Assembly (NCBI GenBank): GCA_021029095.1
Contig: JAJOHG010000051.1
Coordinates: 157,051-221,050 of the forward strand
Source of the DNA: Phellopilus nigrolimitatus
Taxonomy: Eukaryota > Basidiomycota > Agaricomycetes > Hymenochaetales > Hymenochaetaceae
Direction of reading: 5' to 3'
Length of the DNA: 64,000 nt
Shown here: piece by piece, positions 54,130 through 64,000 of the stretch
How positions within the stretch are numbered: the stretch's first letter is position 1
How the letters are laid out: the number at the start of each line of letters is the position of its first letter
The notes under the pieces: generated by a model
The model's database searches: none
What the model saw: only the letters and a program-made list of their open reading frames with translations
What the model was told of the DNA's origin: nothing
Made by a program: the position numbers and the translations under genes

Positions 54130-57100
54130 ATGCTGTCTGTAGTGAGTTCAGTAGCTGTTGTGTTGGTGCTGGTCAACGTTGTCTGTCCTCAAACGGTTCC
54201 GAACTCTTTTCCTCACGACTACCCTGGCAAGCCATCCGGTGACTTCAGTCCAGAATGGCAGAATTGTAAACGCTGTGAAGTTGTTCCATATTCATGTTAA
54301 CTGATAATATTGAAATCACAGACTACCTTGTCAAGGACGCCCTTCCTAACGTCACTTTCCCGCTGAACCGCAACTGGGCGGGCAGCATTCCGGTGAACCG
54401 CACGAACCATCCTAACGACACACTGTTCTTCTGGGCCTTTGAATCCAAAAATGGCTCGCTGACTGCCAGCGCTAACGAGAGTTCTTCCGAACCATGGGCA
54501 CTTTGGCTGAATGGAGGGTTGGTTCTGGCATCGGAACTTGTTTCCTTATGTAATCTATGTCCTGACCTTGTTTCACTGAAGACCGGGTGCGTCGAGTATG
54601 CTTGGGTTGTTACTGGAAAATGGACCCCTGCACATCGCTGCGAACGGGAGTCTCATCCCGAATAATGTTAGCTGGGACAAGCTTGTGGATTATATTTGGA
54701 TTGACCAACCAGTGTATGACTTTCGAACTTTCTCTTTCTTTTTCGGAAGTAATCTGATTATAGTACGACCTTCTAGTGGAACTGGCTTCTCTACCGCAGA
54801 ATCAGACGGAGGGTACAGTGAGTAGTGATTATTGACTATTGTCCAGACATTTCTCGACCTATTTCTCCTTCAGTCGAGGATGAAGACCAAATGGGCGAAG
54901 ACTTCGTGAGTTCTCTTCTGAATTGCTGTCTCAATTTACTTAACGAGCAACATGTTGTTTGCAATCCAGCTCAATTTTCTGAGGAACCTCGTAAAAATCT
55001 TCCCTAGTCTGGCAACCCGTCCACTGTTTATTACAGGCGAGAGCTACGCTGGCACATACATTGTGAGCGCTTCGCTTTATAATACTACTGATGCTTAAGA
55101 AGTTTGCTGTTTACATTTGTTTTTATAGCCATACATCACGAAGGCTATCTTCTCGACTCCGAACCCTCCAGTCAACCTAGTTAAATTTGCAATCGGTAAC
55201 GGCGCAATGGGCGCCGAGCCTGAGTACGAGGATCTTCCGATTGTAAGCACTAATTGATGGATTATTTGGGGTCTTCGAGGATATCCGAACTCATTTCGTC
55301 ATGACTAGCTGACTGTGATTGAAACATACCCGCAACTGATTGGCTACGACACTGATGTGTACAACTACTTCAAAGAGCAGTGGGTTCTCTTTGAGTGCTT
55401 TCGATCTGCTGTGTCTCATGTTTGCTTCTCGTCTCCTTAGATCGCACCTCTGCGGGTTCGATTTCAACCTCACCTACCCGCAAAATGGCAAATTCCCGCC
55501 CGTCGGCCCCACAATCGGGCCAACAGATCCCGCACGGGCGGCCCAGTTGGCGAGTAGGTCACCCGCGCTCATCCGCAAAACTCTTGCCGCCATCGCACGT
55601 GGCGCGGAGAATCCAGCTACGGGGATCGTAAGGCGCACGCGGCCCGCGTTGCGCCGCGAGGTTGTCGAGCGTGAGCGCCGCCGGCGGAGGTGGATAGCGG
55701 AGAAGAAAGAAGCAGTAGAAAGACGTGATTTGACCGGGCGCGCGAATGGGACGATCGACCCCTTCTATGGGTGCTTCTTAAGCTCCGAGATCGAGGATTA
55801 TGCGCTGAACTTCTCGCTGCCGTGGAGTGAGTATGGCTTGAAGCTGCATAGTAAACATCTGACCAAAGCGCATCCTTAAGATCTGTCACAAGAGATTGTC
55901 ATAGAGAGTCTAGATGACTACGGGCCATTCAACGTTAGTTCTATCTTAAAACATTTCAAGCGGACGAATAATAGTTGTTCTAGCCGTATAACGTCCCGGA
56001 TGCAAGAGCCCCTCCTCTGGCGCTCGACCCAACCACATTTTTAAATGGTGATCATCTTATTCGGAGTACATAAATCAGATCTTGACACTACTTTTCAGAT
56101 AACCGCACACGCACGGCATTACATGCTCCGACTAGCAAAAACTGGACACTCCAAATCAACTACCCATTCAACTCGTCTTTCGAAAGTGGTACGTCGTATG
56201 TCTTAGCTTGCTGGATTAATCGCACTTGACTAATTTAGTTTCGCTTCTGAAGGACCGGGCGCTAATGTGTTTGGCGATCCAAGTGAGTTCCTACCTGACA
56301 AAGATCACCGGATAACACTCATTGCTATCTTCCAGGCGTTGAACCTGTGTCATTTTTCGACGAGCTAGCGAGTAACGCTACTGCTCGTAATGTCTCCGTT
56401 ATTATTTATCTTGGGAACGATGATACTGTTGTCCCTCACTTCAGTAGTGAAAGTGAGTGTTTTGTGTGATTTTTTTGCGGATATCTTTTTTGACAAACAC
56501 GTTTTTCTCACGTTTCAGTAACCATACAGGTATGCTTTCTCGCAATTCGAATTAGAAATCATTCTCCAACATAGTTTCACTTTCTTAGAACACCACTTTC
56601 GGCGGTATCCAAGGATTCACGAGGAAACCTTCAACGCCATTCACTGACGATTCAGGGAATTTTGCTGGTATTGTCCACCAGGAGCGGAACTGGACATATG
56701 CACTCTTTGCACGCGCCGGACACGAAGTGCCCGAATATACACCCGAGGCAGTGCGTTTTATTTTTATTTTTACTTTTTTGTATGTGCGGACTCGGACTGA
56801 TTTCTAACTCACCGTGCTTTCCGTAGGCTTTCGTCTTTTTCCGCGAGTTTATTTTAGGCAACAACGAGACAGGGTTAGTCACAAACTCGTCCGGGACGTC
56901 GTCCGTCATCGGTGGCGAGGATCCGTCGCTGCTTGTCGGCGACATCCTGCCCGGTGAGTCCGCGATCCTTTTCGGCTCAGGCTCTGCCACCTCGACCTTT
57001 GTGTACCCGTCCGCGACGATCGCGGCATGGGACAGCTTCTTTGCGTCGGTGCAGTCGGTTTCCCCGACCTCGGGAGCGAGCAGTGTCTCATCTCCGAGTG

Positions 57101-57270
57101 GAAGTAGCTCACCAAGTGGAAGTGTTTCGCCGAGCGGAAGCGGTACGCTCAGTGGTACGAGCCCCAGCAACACCTCTGGAGCCTTGCGCAATCGGGGAGA
57201 GGCGTTGCGCAGGACTTGGGTGATGCAAGGAGTACTTGTTGTCGCCTTGATCTGGAGCTGGATGTTTTGA
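54130..57270 (+). CDS. Secreted S10 serine carboxypeptidase, probably membrane-anchored
   Basis: Removes C-terminal residues from peptides outside the cell or in the secretory pathway. It has a signal peptide (SVVSSVAVVLVLVNVVC). More than twelve introns of 45-90 nt must be removed. Conserved parts: substrate-binding NGGPGASS (formed across an intron near 54511-54581), DEDQMGEDF, nucleophile motif GESYAGTYI near 55040, catalytic Asp in IYLGNDDTVVPH, and catalytic His in ARAGHEVPEY. FGGIQGFTRKPSTPF and GIVHQERNWTYALF match a fungal S10 subgroup. After the peptidase domain comes a Ser/Gly-rich stretch (SPSGSSSPSGSVSPSGSG) and a hydrophobic end (VMQGVLVVALIWSWMF), suggesting a GPI or tail anchor. 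All triad residues are present and no frame breaks were seen. Confidence 0.9.
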
Positions 57271-58078
57271 TGACCCTTAACTCCGTTCATGTGCCGTATT
57301 CATATTCAAATACCTATTATCATGATTCATGACGCACTGGTAGTTTGAGCACATTGAATGCAACGTTCATCCACACATGACCCTGCTTCTCAGCTTCTAG
57401 GTCTCAAGAAAGCCTATTTGGCTTCGAACTCACTGTCCAAGGTTTTGTAAGCTTTCGAATCCATTCTTAGACTAGTAAGTCATTGTCTCCGCGTATCACG
57501 GTGCCACCAAAACATGTAGCTTTTGCTTGAGACTTGAACACAGTGTTGAGTGATGCTACAGTTATTTTTTGATAGGGTTTTATCAAAATAGTATAATATT
57601 TTGACCTAATACGCAGGTCTCCTGACTCAAATCATTGAGCACTTGTTCCAATATATGATTATGGAAGTGTGGCTTTTTTTGAAGTTTCCAATCCTCTCGA
57701 CTCCAAGCTAATTTCTATTCTACATACTCCTCTAGGATTGCCTGATTCCTTATAAAGCCTTTCGACTGCTTCTTTTTCCATTTCCTGTTATTTTCAGGTC
57801 AGAAACGCCCGATCGACTCGGGTCAAAACTCGCGGATATGGACGGAGAAAGATATTAGCGATTGCTTACCAACATTTCGATCATGTCGGATGCTCGGGCA
57901 TCGCTTTGGAGCAGTTGACCCGCGACAGAAATGGTATTCCATGCGATTTTTCCTCTGCGAACTCTCACGAGATGGTATCTGAGCGGAGTGGCTCGTTGCT
58001 TAAATATTGGACCCCATAGCAATCCTATTCCCGAGTTTGGAGGTACTCTCTACCTGCGACCACTTGCTTAGACGACTT
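57271..58078. other. Spacer, nothing recognised
   Basis: About 800 bp, AT-rich in the first 400 bp. No repeat, RNA gene or plausible coding frame stands out; the last 150 bp should hold the M20 gene promoter. Confidence 0.45.
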
Positions 58079-60431
58079 ATGGCTCAGGACGCCACAGGAT
58101 GTTTTTCGGGACTTCGCAGTATTTTCGCCAAGCCAGGGTCTAGCAGCCGGAGCGTTCAAGCTGTTCGAACTCCCGAACCATCTCACTCTACGCCAGGATG
58201 CGAGATCTCAAAAATCGAAGTTCTGAACGATCACACCGTAAGGCTAAAGTCTACCTTTTAAATTTATTTGAGACTGATCATAATTATTTAAAAAAATGTT
58301 CCTTAGAAGTTGCAGTGCAACATTCCTTGCGCTTTCTCCACCTGCAGTGAAAACGATCTATGGTCTCCGTACGCGAATGAACCGCCACCGTACAACACTA
58401 CCTCTAGTTATGCAATATACCGGCCTGAAGTCATGGAGACCATCGACAAAGGGATATCTTCACTGGATGCAAATCTCAGAGACCTGAGCCTCAAAATTCA
58501 TGGTACGAAAATATCGGACTCGGTATTGTATCGACTACTCAACATTGACATTAAAAGACCATCCTGAGCTTGCATTCCACGAAACGTTCGTATTTCTCTT
58601 CTCGTATTTCGACATCCCCCTTTATTTTCCTCGTCTTCAGATACGCCCACGACACTCTTACTGCCTTTATGCATCTTCACGGTTTCAAGATTACTCCCCA
58701 CTATACGGGCCTGCAAACTGCTTGGAAGGCTGAGTGGTCCTTCGGAAAAGGTGGTCGGACCCTCGGTATAAATTCTGAAATGGATGCCCTGCCTGGTATC
58801 GGACACGGGTATGTTGACGAAACCCGGGATATGTGCCTCTCCGACATGCTTAGTTATTTGATTTTCGTCAGCTGTGGACACAATCTCATAGCGATCTCGG
58901 GTGTCGGTGTTGCCCTCGCGGTAAAAGCTGCTATGGAAATGTACAAGATTTCCGGAAAGATTGTCTTACTCGGTACTCCTGGTAAGCGCTGGACCTATTT
59001 GGGGATTTCCGAATAGCTTAGCTAGCCGGTTTAGCCGAGAGGGAGGAGGAGGGAAGGTCCTGCTTATCAAGAATGGAGCATATAAGGACATGGATCTCTG
59101 TATCATGTATGAAGATTCATGACCCATTTTATCCACTGTTTCTCATTGATTTCGAAACAGGTGTCATCCGGCTCCTGGCCCCAAACACTCCGTGTCAACA
59201 ATGAAAAGCCTAGCTATTCAGCCACTTGTAGTGGAGTATTTTGGACACAGGTATGTTTTCTTCTCATCCTCTTGGACGGTCCAGTCCTGTCTAATTCATT
59301 TAGCGCACACGCCGCCGCCTTCCCATGGGAAGGTCAAAATGCGTTGGACGCCGCTGTCTTGGCATACACGAACATCTCCGTGCTTCGCCAGCAGATGAAG
59401 CCGGATTGTCGAGTGCATGGTATCATCGAAGGGCGGAGTTGGGAGCCAAATAGTGAGTGTCCTCGATCTTTTTTACTGATCAGTCGTAGACGCAAGATCG
59501 CTATTTGTTTTAAAGTTATACCTGATTATGCGAAGATGAAGTGGATTGTTCGCGCCCGTCGTATGCTGAGATGACCGAGCTACTCAAGAGGGTCAGGGCG
59601 TGCATCGAGTACGTCTGAGTTATCTATAGATTCCACACGTGGCCTCATTTGGAATTAAGGGCAGCAGCGCTAGCTACATCCTGCAGAAGTGAGGTCGCAC
59701 TTGGCGTCGCGGAATACGACTTGCGCCAAAATCCGGTCCTCTGTAGGTTTTCCTTAATCAGAGCGAGGGCGTCCCGCTGAAGCTCTCGACTCCAAGCCCT
59801 TGAGTTCATCGGCACCGTCAGTGAACGCTACGGCATGTCTTCTAGCTCTGCCGACGGGTCGAATAGTGCATCAACCGATTTCGTAAGTGCTTTAATTCCG
59901 TGGCGCAATGATGTCTGACTCAAAAGCTTGTGTCTAAACTCTACACGCAAATCAGGGGAACGTCACCTATGGTAAATCCTTTTCTAGCGTTATTCTTATC
60001 AACAAATTCTCCGGACACGCTTCTGATTCTTGCGGTGCCGATCGTAGAGCTTCCGGCCATCCATCCTTCGTTCGGTAAGTTTTATTTCATCCGTCCACCA
60101 GGTGATCAGCTTGCACTTATCGTGACTTTCGTGCGTACGTCTGTAGCGATTCCGACTGTTCCTAATGGCGGTAATCATACCATCGAGTTTGCGAAGGCCG
60201 CACGGACGCCGGAGGCTCACGCGGAGACGCTTCTGGTCACGAAGGCCTTGCTCTGGTAGGAGTACGCGCGCTTGAAGATGACGCATTTTTTGACGAGGTG
60301 AGCTCGTAGCGGACTCGTATCTTTTACTCCATCTCCGTCAATGTTGATACTTATGTCCTTTGTTTTACACGCAGGTCCGCAAGTCATTCAAGAAGTCGAT
60401 GATGGAGCCTGGAGGACCTGTGAGATTATGA
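58079..60431 (+). CDS. M20-family amidohydrolase/peptidase with two frameshifts
   Basis: M20D enzymes are zinc-dependent amidohydrolases that cleave N-acyl amino acids or small peptides. About a dozen exons join to give [142 protein letters not shown] and [14 protein letters not shown]. Metal ligands (the Cys-Gly-His and EE motifs) are present. Two places lack one base relative to the family: after WIVRA (about 59557, where [12 protein letters not shown] follows in another frame) and after KALLW (about 60257, where [13 protein letters not shown] follows). The end [18 protein letters not shown] is intact. It may be a recent pseudogene or reflect sequence errors. Confidence 0.8.
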
Positions 60432-61264
60432 TGACGAGATTTTACTTAAGCTCTGTGGCATACTGCGTAATTTATGAAGTTAACTTACCTCGAGACAGGG
60501 TGGTTTTCTATCGTACATTTTTACATAGCTGCAGTGTAATTGATTTTAATTATTATATATATATAATTAACCGCTGAAAGTCCACTGAAAGGAACCTGCG
60601 CTAGCTACAGCGGAGTGCGGTGGGAGGGAAATACGTATGTACAACCTAACCAGAATTGCCACGCTTGGGTGTAGTTCTCCTGCCTCTTGACGAGAAGTTC
60701 GCGCACTCTGCCTCCTCCCTCCATGTTTTCAGAATGAGTGCACGTGTTCTATGTCCACCTTTTCGCAATTGAGTGAGAGCCTCTCCAAAAAGAGAACATT
60801 CAGTCAAGATTAAATTGCGTGAAAATTACAATGCAAAAGAACTATACGCAACTTAGTTGTATAGCAAAGTAGACTTGCAATGTTAACATTGCATCACCCC
60901 TTGCAATCAGTTTACTATTTTGCGAAGTCAATCCTACACACTGCCGTTTCTATGATACTATTGCTGTTATCTAGTCCTTTTGCTTTTCTCCAATCCTCTA
61001 CTTTGGAGTGACATTCAGGTATACATATCTAACAATGCTGAATTTGCTTCTAGTGGTCAGTGCCATGTCCTCCAAGCCATAATGTTTTAAGTATTTAAAC
61101 TGTATACTCTGACGGCTGAGAGACAAGAAGTAGCTCACCTTATCCACCCAAAACATTATCTTCAACCTTCAGATTTCCCAAGTTCTAGACACTGCCAATT
61201 CACCTATGGCCACTAATTCTCCCAAACTCATCGATCACATGCTACAAACACCTGGATTGAGTAT
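60432..61264. other. AT-rich spacer, nothing recognised
   Basis: About 830 bp with a short TATATATATAATTA run near 60555. An ATG at 61207 opens a 20-codon frame that stops at 61270 and may be the leader or an upstream exon of the next gene. Confidence 0.4.
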
Positions 61265-61860
61265 TTGAGTCATGACTTGATTGAGGAAGGCATGATAGTC
61301 TGGAACTCAAACTGCTTCCTTCCACTGCGTGCTACCGATTACAAACAAATGATTGTCATCGAAAAGAAAACGGATCATCTTGTTACAGTTGTCATCGATT
61401 CACCCGAATCATTCAAATCTCTAAACCTCAAGGAGCCTGTTGAATTTAAAGATCAAAAAAGCTATATCCCTATCCAAGGTTCACAACCAGAGAGACAACC
61501 AATCATTCAGCCTGAGGGACAATTTACAGTTAAGCTGGAGCATGGGGATATTAAATCAGATTATTGGGGTTCTGTGCAGACGTGTATGAGAGTTTTCCAG
61601 ACAGGACCGCACGTAAAGTAAGTGGCTTAGTACTATAGACCAATCTGCAAGAGCTAATCTACCATAACATACAGTACGCGACATTCCATGGCATGAAAGT
61701 TGCAAAAGAGGATGTCGAGGAAATCAAGAAACAAGTTCAAGCCAGCGTTTTTTCGATTTTCATAAATAAACGGGAGCATGGAGAACTTACTGTAGGACCT
61801 TTGGATCAACATATCGTAGACATAAATGAGTATGTAGATTTAAGGACGAATCTCATGTAA
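61265..61860 (+). CDS. Small unknown protein, two exons
   Basis: Exon 61265-61612, intron 61613-61674 (GTAAAG..CAG) and exon 61675-61860 form one clean frame of about 178 codons. Segments include GMIVWNSNCFLPLRATDYKQ, MIVIEKKTDHLVTVVIDS, YWGSVQTCMRVFQTG and YATFHGMKVAKEDVEEIKKQ. I do not recognise the family; the alternating hydrophobic pattern suggests a beta-rich fold. The first in-frame ATG is at 61292, so the start may lie there or in an unseen upstream exon. An A30 tract follows 70 bp after the stop. Confidence 0.45.
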
Positions 61861-61930
61861 ATGACGATATCATGCTCCGCGCCGTGCACGCGGTCTAAAC
61901 AATAGCCATTCCCGAATTCGTCTTCATCCG

Positions 61931-61960
<30 letters not shown>
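61931..61960. repeat. A30 homopolymer
   Basis: Thirty uninterrupted A residues, 70 bp after the stop of the small unknown gene. It could be a retroposon tail, but the gene next to it has an intron, so a simple homopolymer or a separate insertion is more likely. Confidence 0.85.
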
Positions 61961-61962
<2 letters not shown>

Positions 61963-62591
61963 TCTGCCACATGTGCTGGTTCTGGTTTATTTTTGTATTT
62001 GGGAACATCTATGTTGAGATATAAGGCTTATGTGAGCTTGATGTGGCGAGTTTTATTTGACTGTGTTTGGCGGAGTCGAAGTTCAAATAGTATTCAGCAT
62101 GTATGCGCACTCAGGAGCCCTCGCGTGTTTTGTACGGGTTTAAATGATATACTTGGATGCTTTTCGTTGTCTTCGCAAGCGCCACGAAGACGAAATTCCA
62201 ACAATCTACATCTACTCATATTGAGTGTGAGTATCGGCTGATAGAATCAGAGATCCTCTGTGTCCCGAGTGCGAAGAAGAAACACAATGTTGGTGTATAT
62301 GGGAAACTGACCGCAAAATCTATTCGGAGCTTCACAGGCTGGTCTCACACGTGCGGCGGTGAATTGACCAGCCCCCTCATGGACCTTCATCATCTACGCA
62401 CACGGTCGTCTCTAGGCGCAACCTTTCTGTCTTAAGCTTGGCGAAGGTGTGCTCGCCGCCGCACCGTACACGCATCACGCGAGCAAGCAGTATCGTTCTG
62501 TCAGGTTCGTGGCCCCTCTTTCGCCGTGCGACATAACTTGACGCCATGGCACGCCATGGCACGTGCCTTCAAGGTACTTCTATTACATACA
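61961..62591. other. Spacer, nothing recognised
   Basis: About 630 bp. Frames 61993-62241 and 62157-62435 show no known motif. Confidence 0.4.
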
Positions 62592-63024
62592 GGTGGGTGT
62601 AGAAAGTCTACGGCCCCCCTAATTAAGGAAGGTAGTTCCCGTCCGCGCCGTCCGAGGGTCCACATCGTTGCATTCACTTAAGAAGAGACCAAACAGGTTG
62701 TCTAACTCTAAAAGGCCCATTTTTTATAAATATATGATGAAAATACAATGTATACACAGTCGATTTGAGATTAACCGTTTGCTTTGCACTGCTGTCACGT
62801 GATGCAACCTGTAGCCCTGACCACATTTCAAGCTCGGTCACAAATCCGATAACTGCCCCCGCCGCGAAATCTACATGAGATACAATGCATTTAGGAGGTG
62901 ATTTGAGCTGGCAGTGTGGCCGTGGGCAATCGCGAATGACAACGGGAGGATGCGGATGAGTGTACGCGACGCGGACGGAACACCTTCCCTTATTTAGGGG
63001 GGCCGTAGACTTTCTACACCCACC
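62592..63024. mobile_element. MITE-like element with ~40-bp inverted repeats
   Basis: A 433-bp element. The first 31 bases (GGTGGGTGTAGAAAGTCTAC, then GGCCCCCCTAA) are repeated perfectly in inverted form at the right end (62994-63024), and similarity continues for about 10 more bases. No target duplication could be identified: the flanks ACA and ATT do not match. Long perfect inverted ends and small size suggest a non-autonomous Tc1/mariner-like or related element. The minus frame 62674-63036 inside it is not recognisably a transposase. Confidence 0.75.
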
Positions 63025-64000
63025 ATTCGGCGTCATGGCTATGACTCAGCATAACGTCAGCTTACTTTCAAACTGCATATGTACCTTGCGCCCGGACTCA
63101 AGCATTTTAATTCTTACCAGCTCGAGCCTCAGGACTTTTCTCTATTCTGCCAACTCTAGAACACTACTCCTCGGCATATTTTCGCGCAGTACAGATTCAG
63201 TACTAGACTCGGATTCCTTGTATCGTGTCAAATACGTTATCCTTGCAAGCCACCACCATCTTATCGCTCGTTGCACTTGCCTCCTCTGTTATCGAGCCGC
63301 CTGCTATCAACTCGTCTTCGGGTCCTTTATTGTTTCTCGTCAGGTCTCTTCTGTCGCCCACTCGGAAGTAAGAATTTTAGGCTATCTCAGGATCACTGCC
63401 GTATAACTTTCTCAATTATACCAAATTCTCTTCTGCCGCCCACTTGGAGAGCTGCCCGTACCCGCTGGGAAATGTTTTGGTTCGGCAAGTGTGTGATCAC
63501 TTTTGCGCCTAACTGATTCTGCTCAGCACGAACCACTCATCGCGCATGTGCGCCGAGCACACAAGGTTATATCGTACGTGATGATTTTCGAAAAAAAAAA
63601 AACATCGTTGTATTCCGCGGCAGCCAGCAAATCGAAAATTTCGTGCCAACAGGTCCTATTCGTTCAAGTCTTACTTCTTTTTCTAGAGGATAACTCATGC
63701 TATAAGTCGACATCCTACTCGCACCTTATATCTCGCTCATACGCGGATGGTGCCAAGGCGTACGAAGGTTTCCTTGTGGCGTTAAACCGTTCTCTTCTTC
63801 GATTCTTTCGATCTCTTTGTGGAATATTTCTTACTGCGAACTTCTGGGCACGCCTTACAAGATGTATACATTCGGTCAACTACACACCGGTGATGTAGGG
63901 TACGCAGCACTCGTCGAGTCATTTGTTGGGGTGGACAACATCTCCGAGCTGTGCACACTTACGGCATGAACAATTCACTCAGATTCTAGAATTTTTATTT
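63025..64000. other. Unassigned end of window
   Basis: Plus frames at 62960-63406 and 63503-63898 lack motifs and start signals I can support. No gene is called. A gene could continue beyond the window edge. Confidence 0.4.

Noticed and set aside
61931..61960. Poly(A) as evidence that 61265-61860 is a processed retrocopy
   Set aside because: The gene has a well-placed intron, so it was not copied from spliced mRNA.

Overview
The window is nuclear DNA from a filamentous basidiomycete, most likely an Agaricomycete. Genes are split by many short GT-AG introns (about 50-65 nt). Coding exons are GC-rich and spacers AT-richer. The gene families are fungal: Tel1, a PAK kinase, Pso2/Snm1, Rad9, a G-patch splicing factor, S10 carboxypeptidases and diverse F-box-like proteins. 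Species cannot be fixed from sequence alone.

Layout. 254-9937: TEL1 (ATM-type PIKK). 11886-14640: Ste20/Pak1-type kinase. 15978-16655: a hAT-type MITE with a perfect 8-bp target duplication. 16844-23709: a segment bounded by inverted termini and inverted subterminal repeats that holds broken, intron-retaining pieces of host genes (MADS-box/Mcm1, BiP/Kar2, ribosomal protein L5, and a truncated copy of the neighbouring PAK gene). I read it as a candidate gene-capturing (Pack-type) transposon. 24357-26052 and 36391-38071 are an inverted pair of F-box-like genes. The second copy has a stop codon, and its tail is interrupted by a second hAT-type MITE (35299-35936). Between the arms lie a carboxypeptidase Y-like fragment, RPS4 (28981-30126), an HNH-nuclease-like gene and PSO2/SNM1 (32250-35004).

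38832-42892 encodes a serine-rich, probably single-pass membrane protein of unknown function. 44054-45384 and 47761-48963 are two related F-box-like genes, the second frameshifted, on either side of RAD9 (45679-47575). 49993-53231 is a TFIP11/Ntr1-type G-patch splicing factor. 54130-57270 is an intact secreted S10 carboxypeptidase with a Ser-rich, probably anchored tail. 58079-60431 is an M20 amidohydrolase with two apparent single-base frameshifts. The last 3.5 kb holds one small unknown gene, an A30 run and a 433-bp element with long inverted repeats.

Three genes act in DNA-damage signalling or repair (TEL1 checkpoint kinase, RAD9 clamp subunit, PSO2 crosslink nuclease). They are far apart, with separate promoters, so the grouping is probably chance. 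The strongest unexplained structure is the captured-gene mosaic at 16.8-23.7 kb. Splice sites were placed by eye from reading-frame continuity and family conservation; no alignment or search was run.
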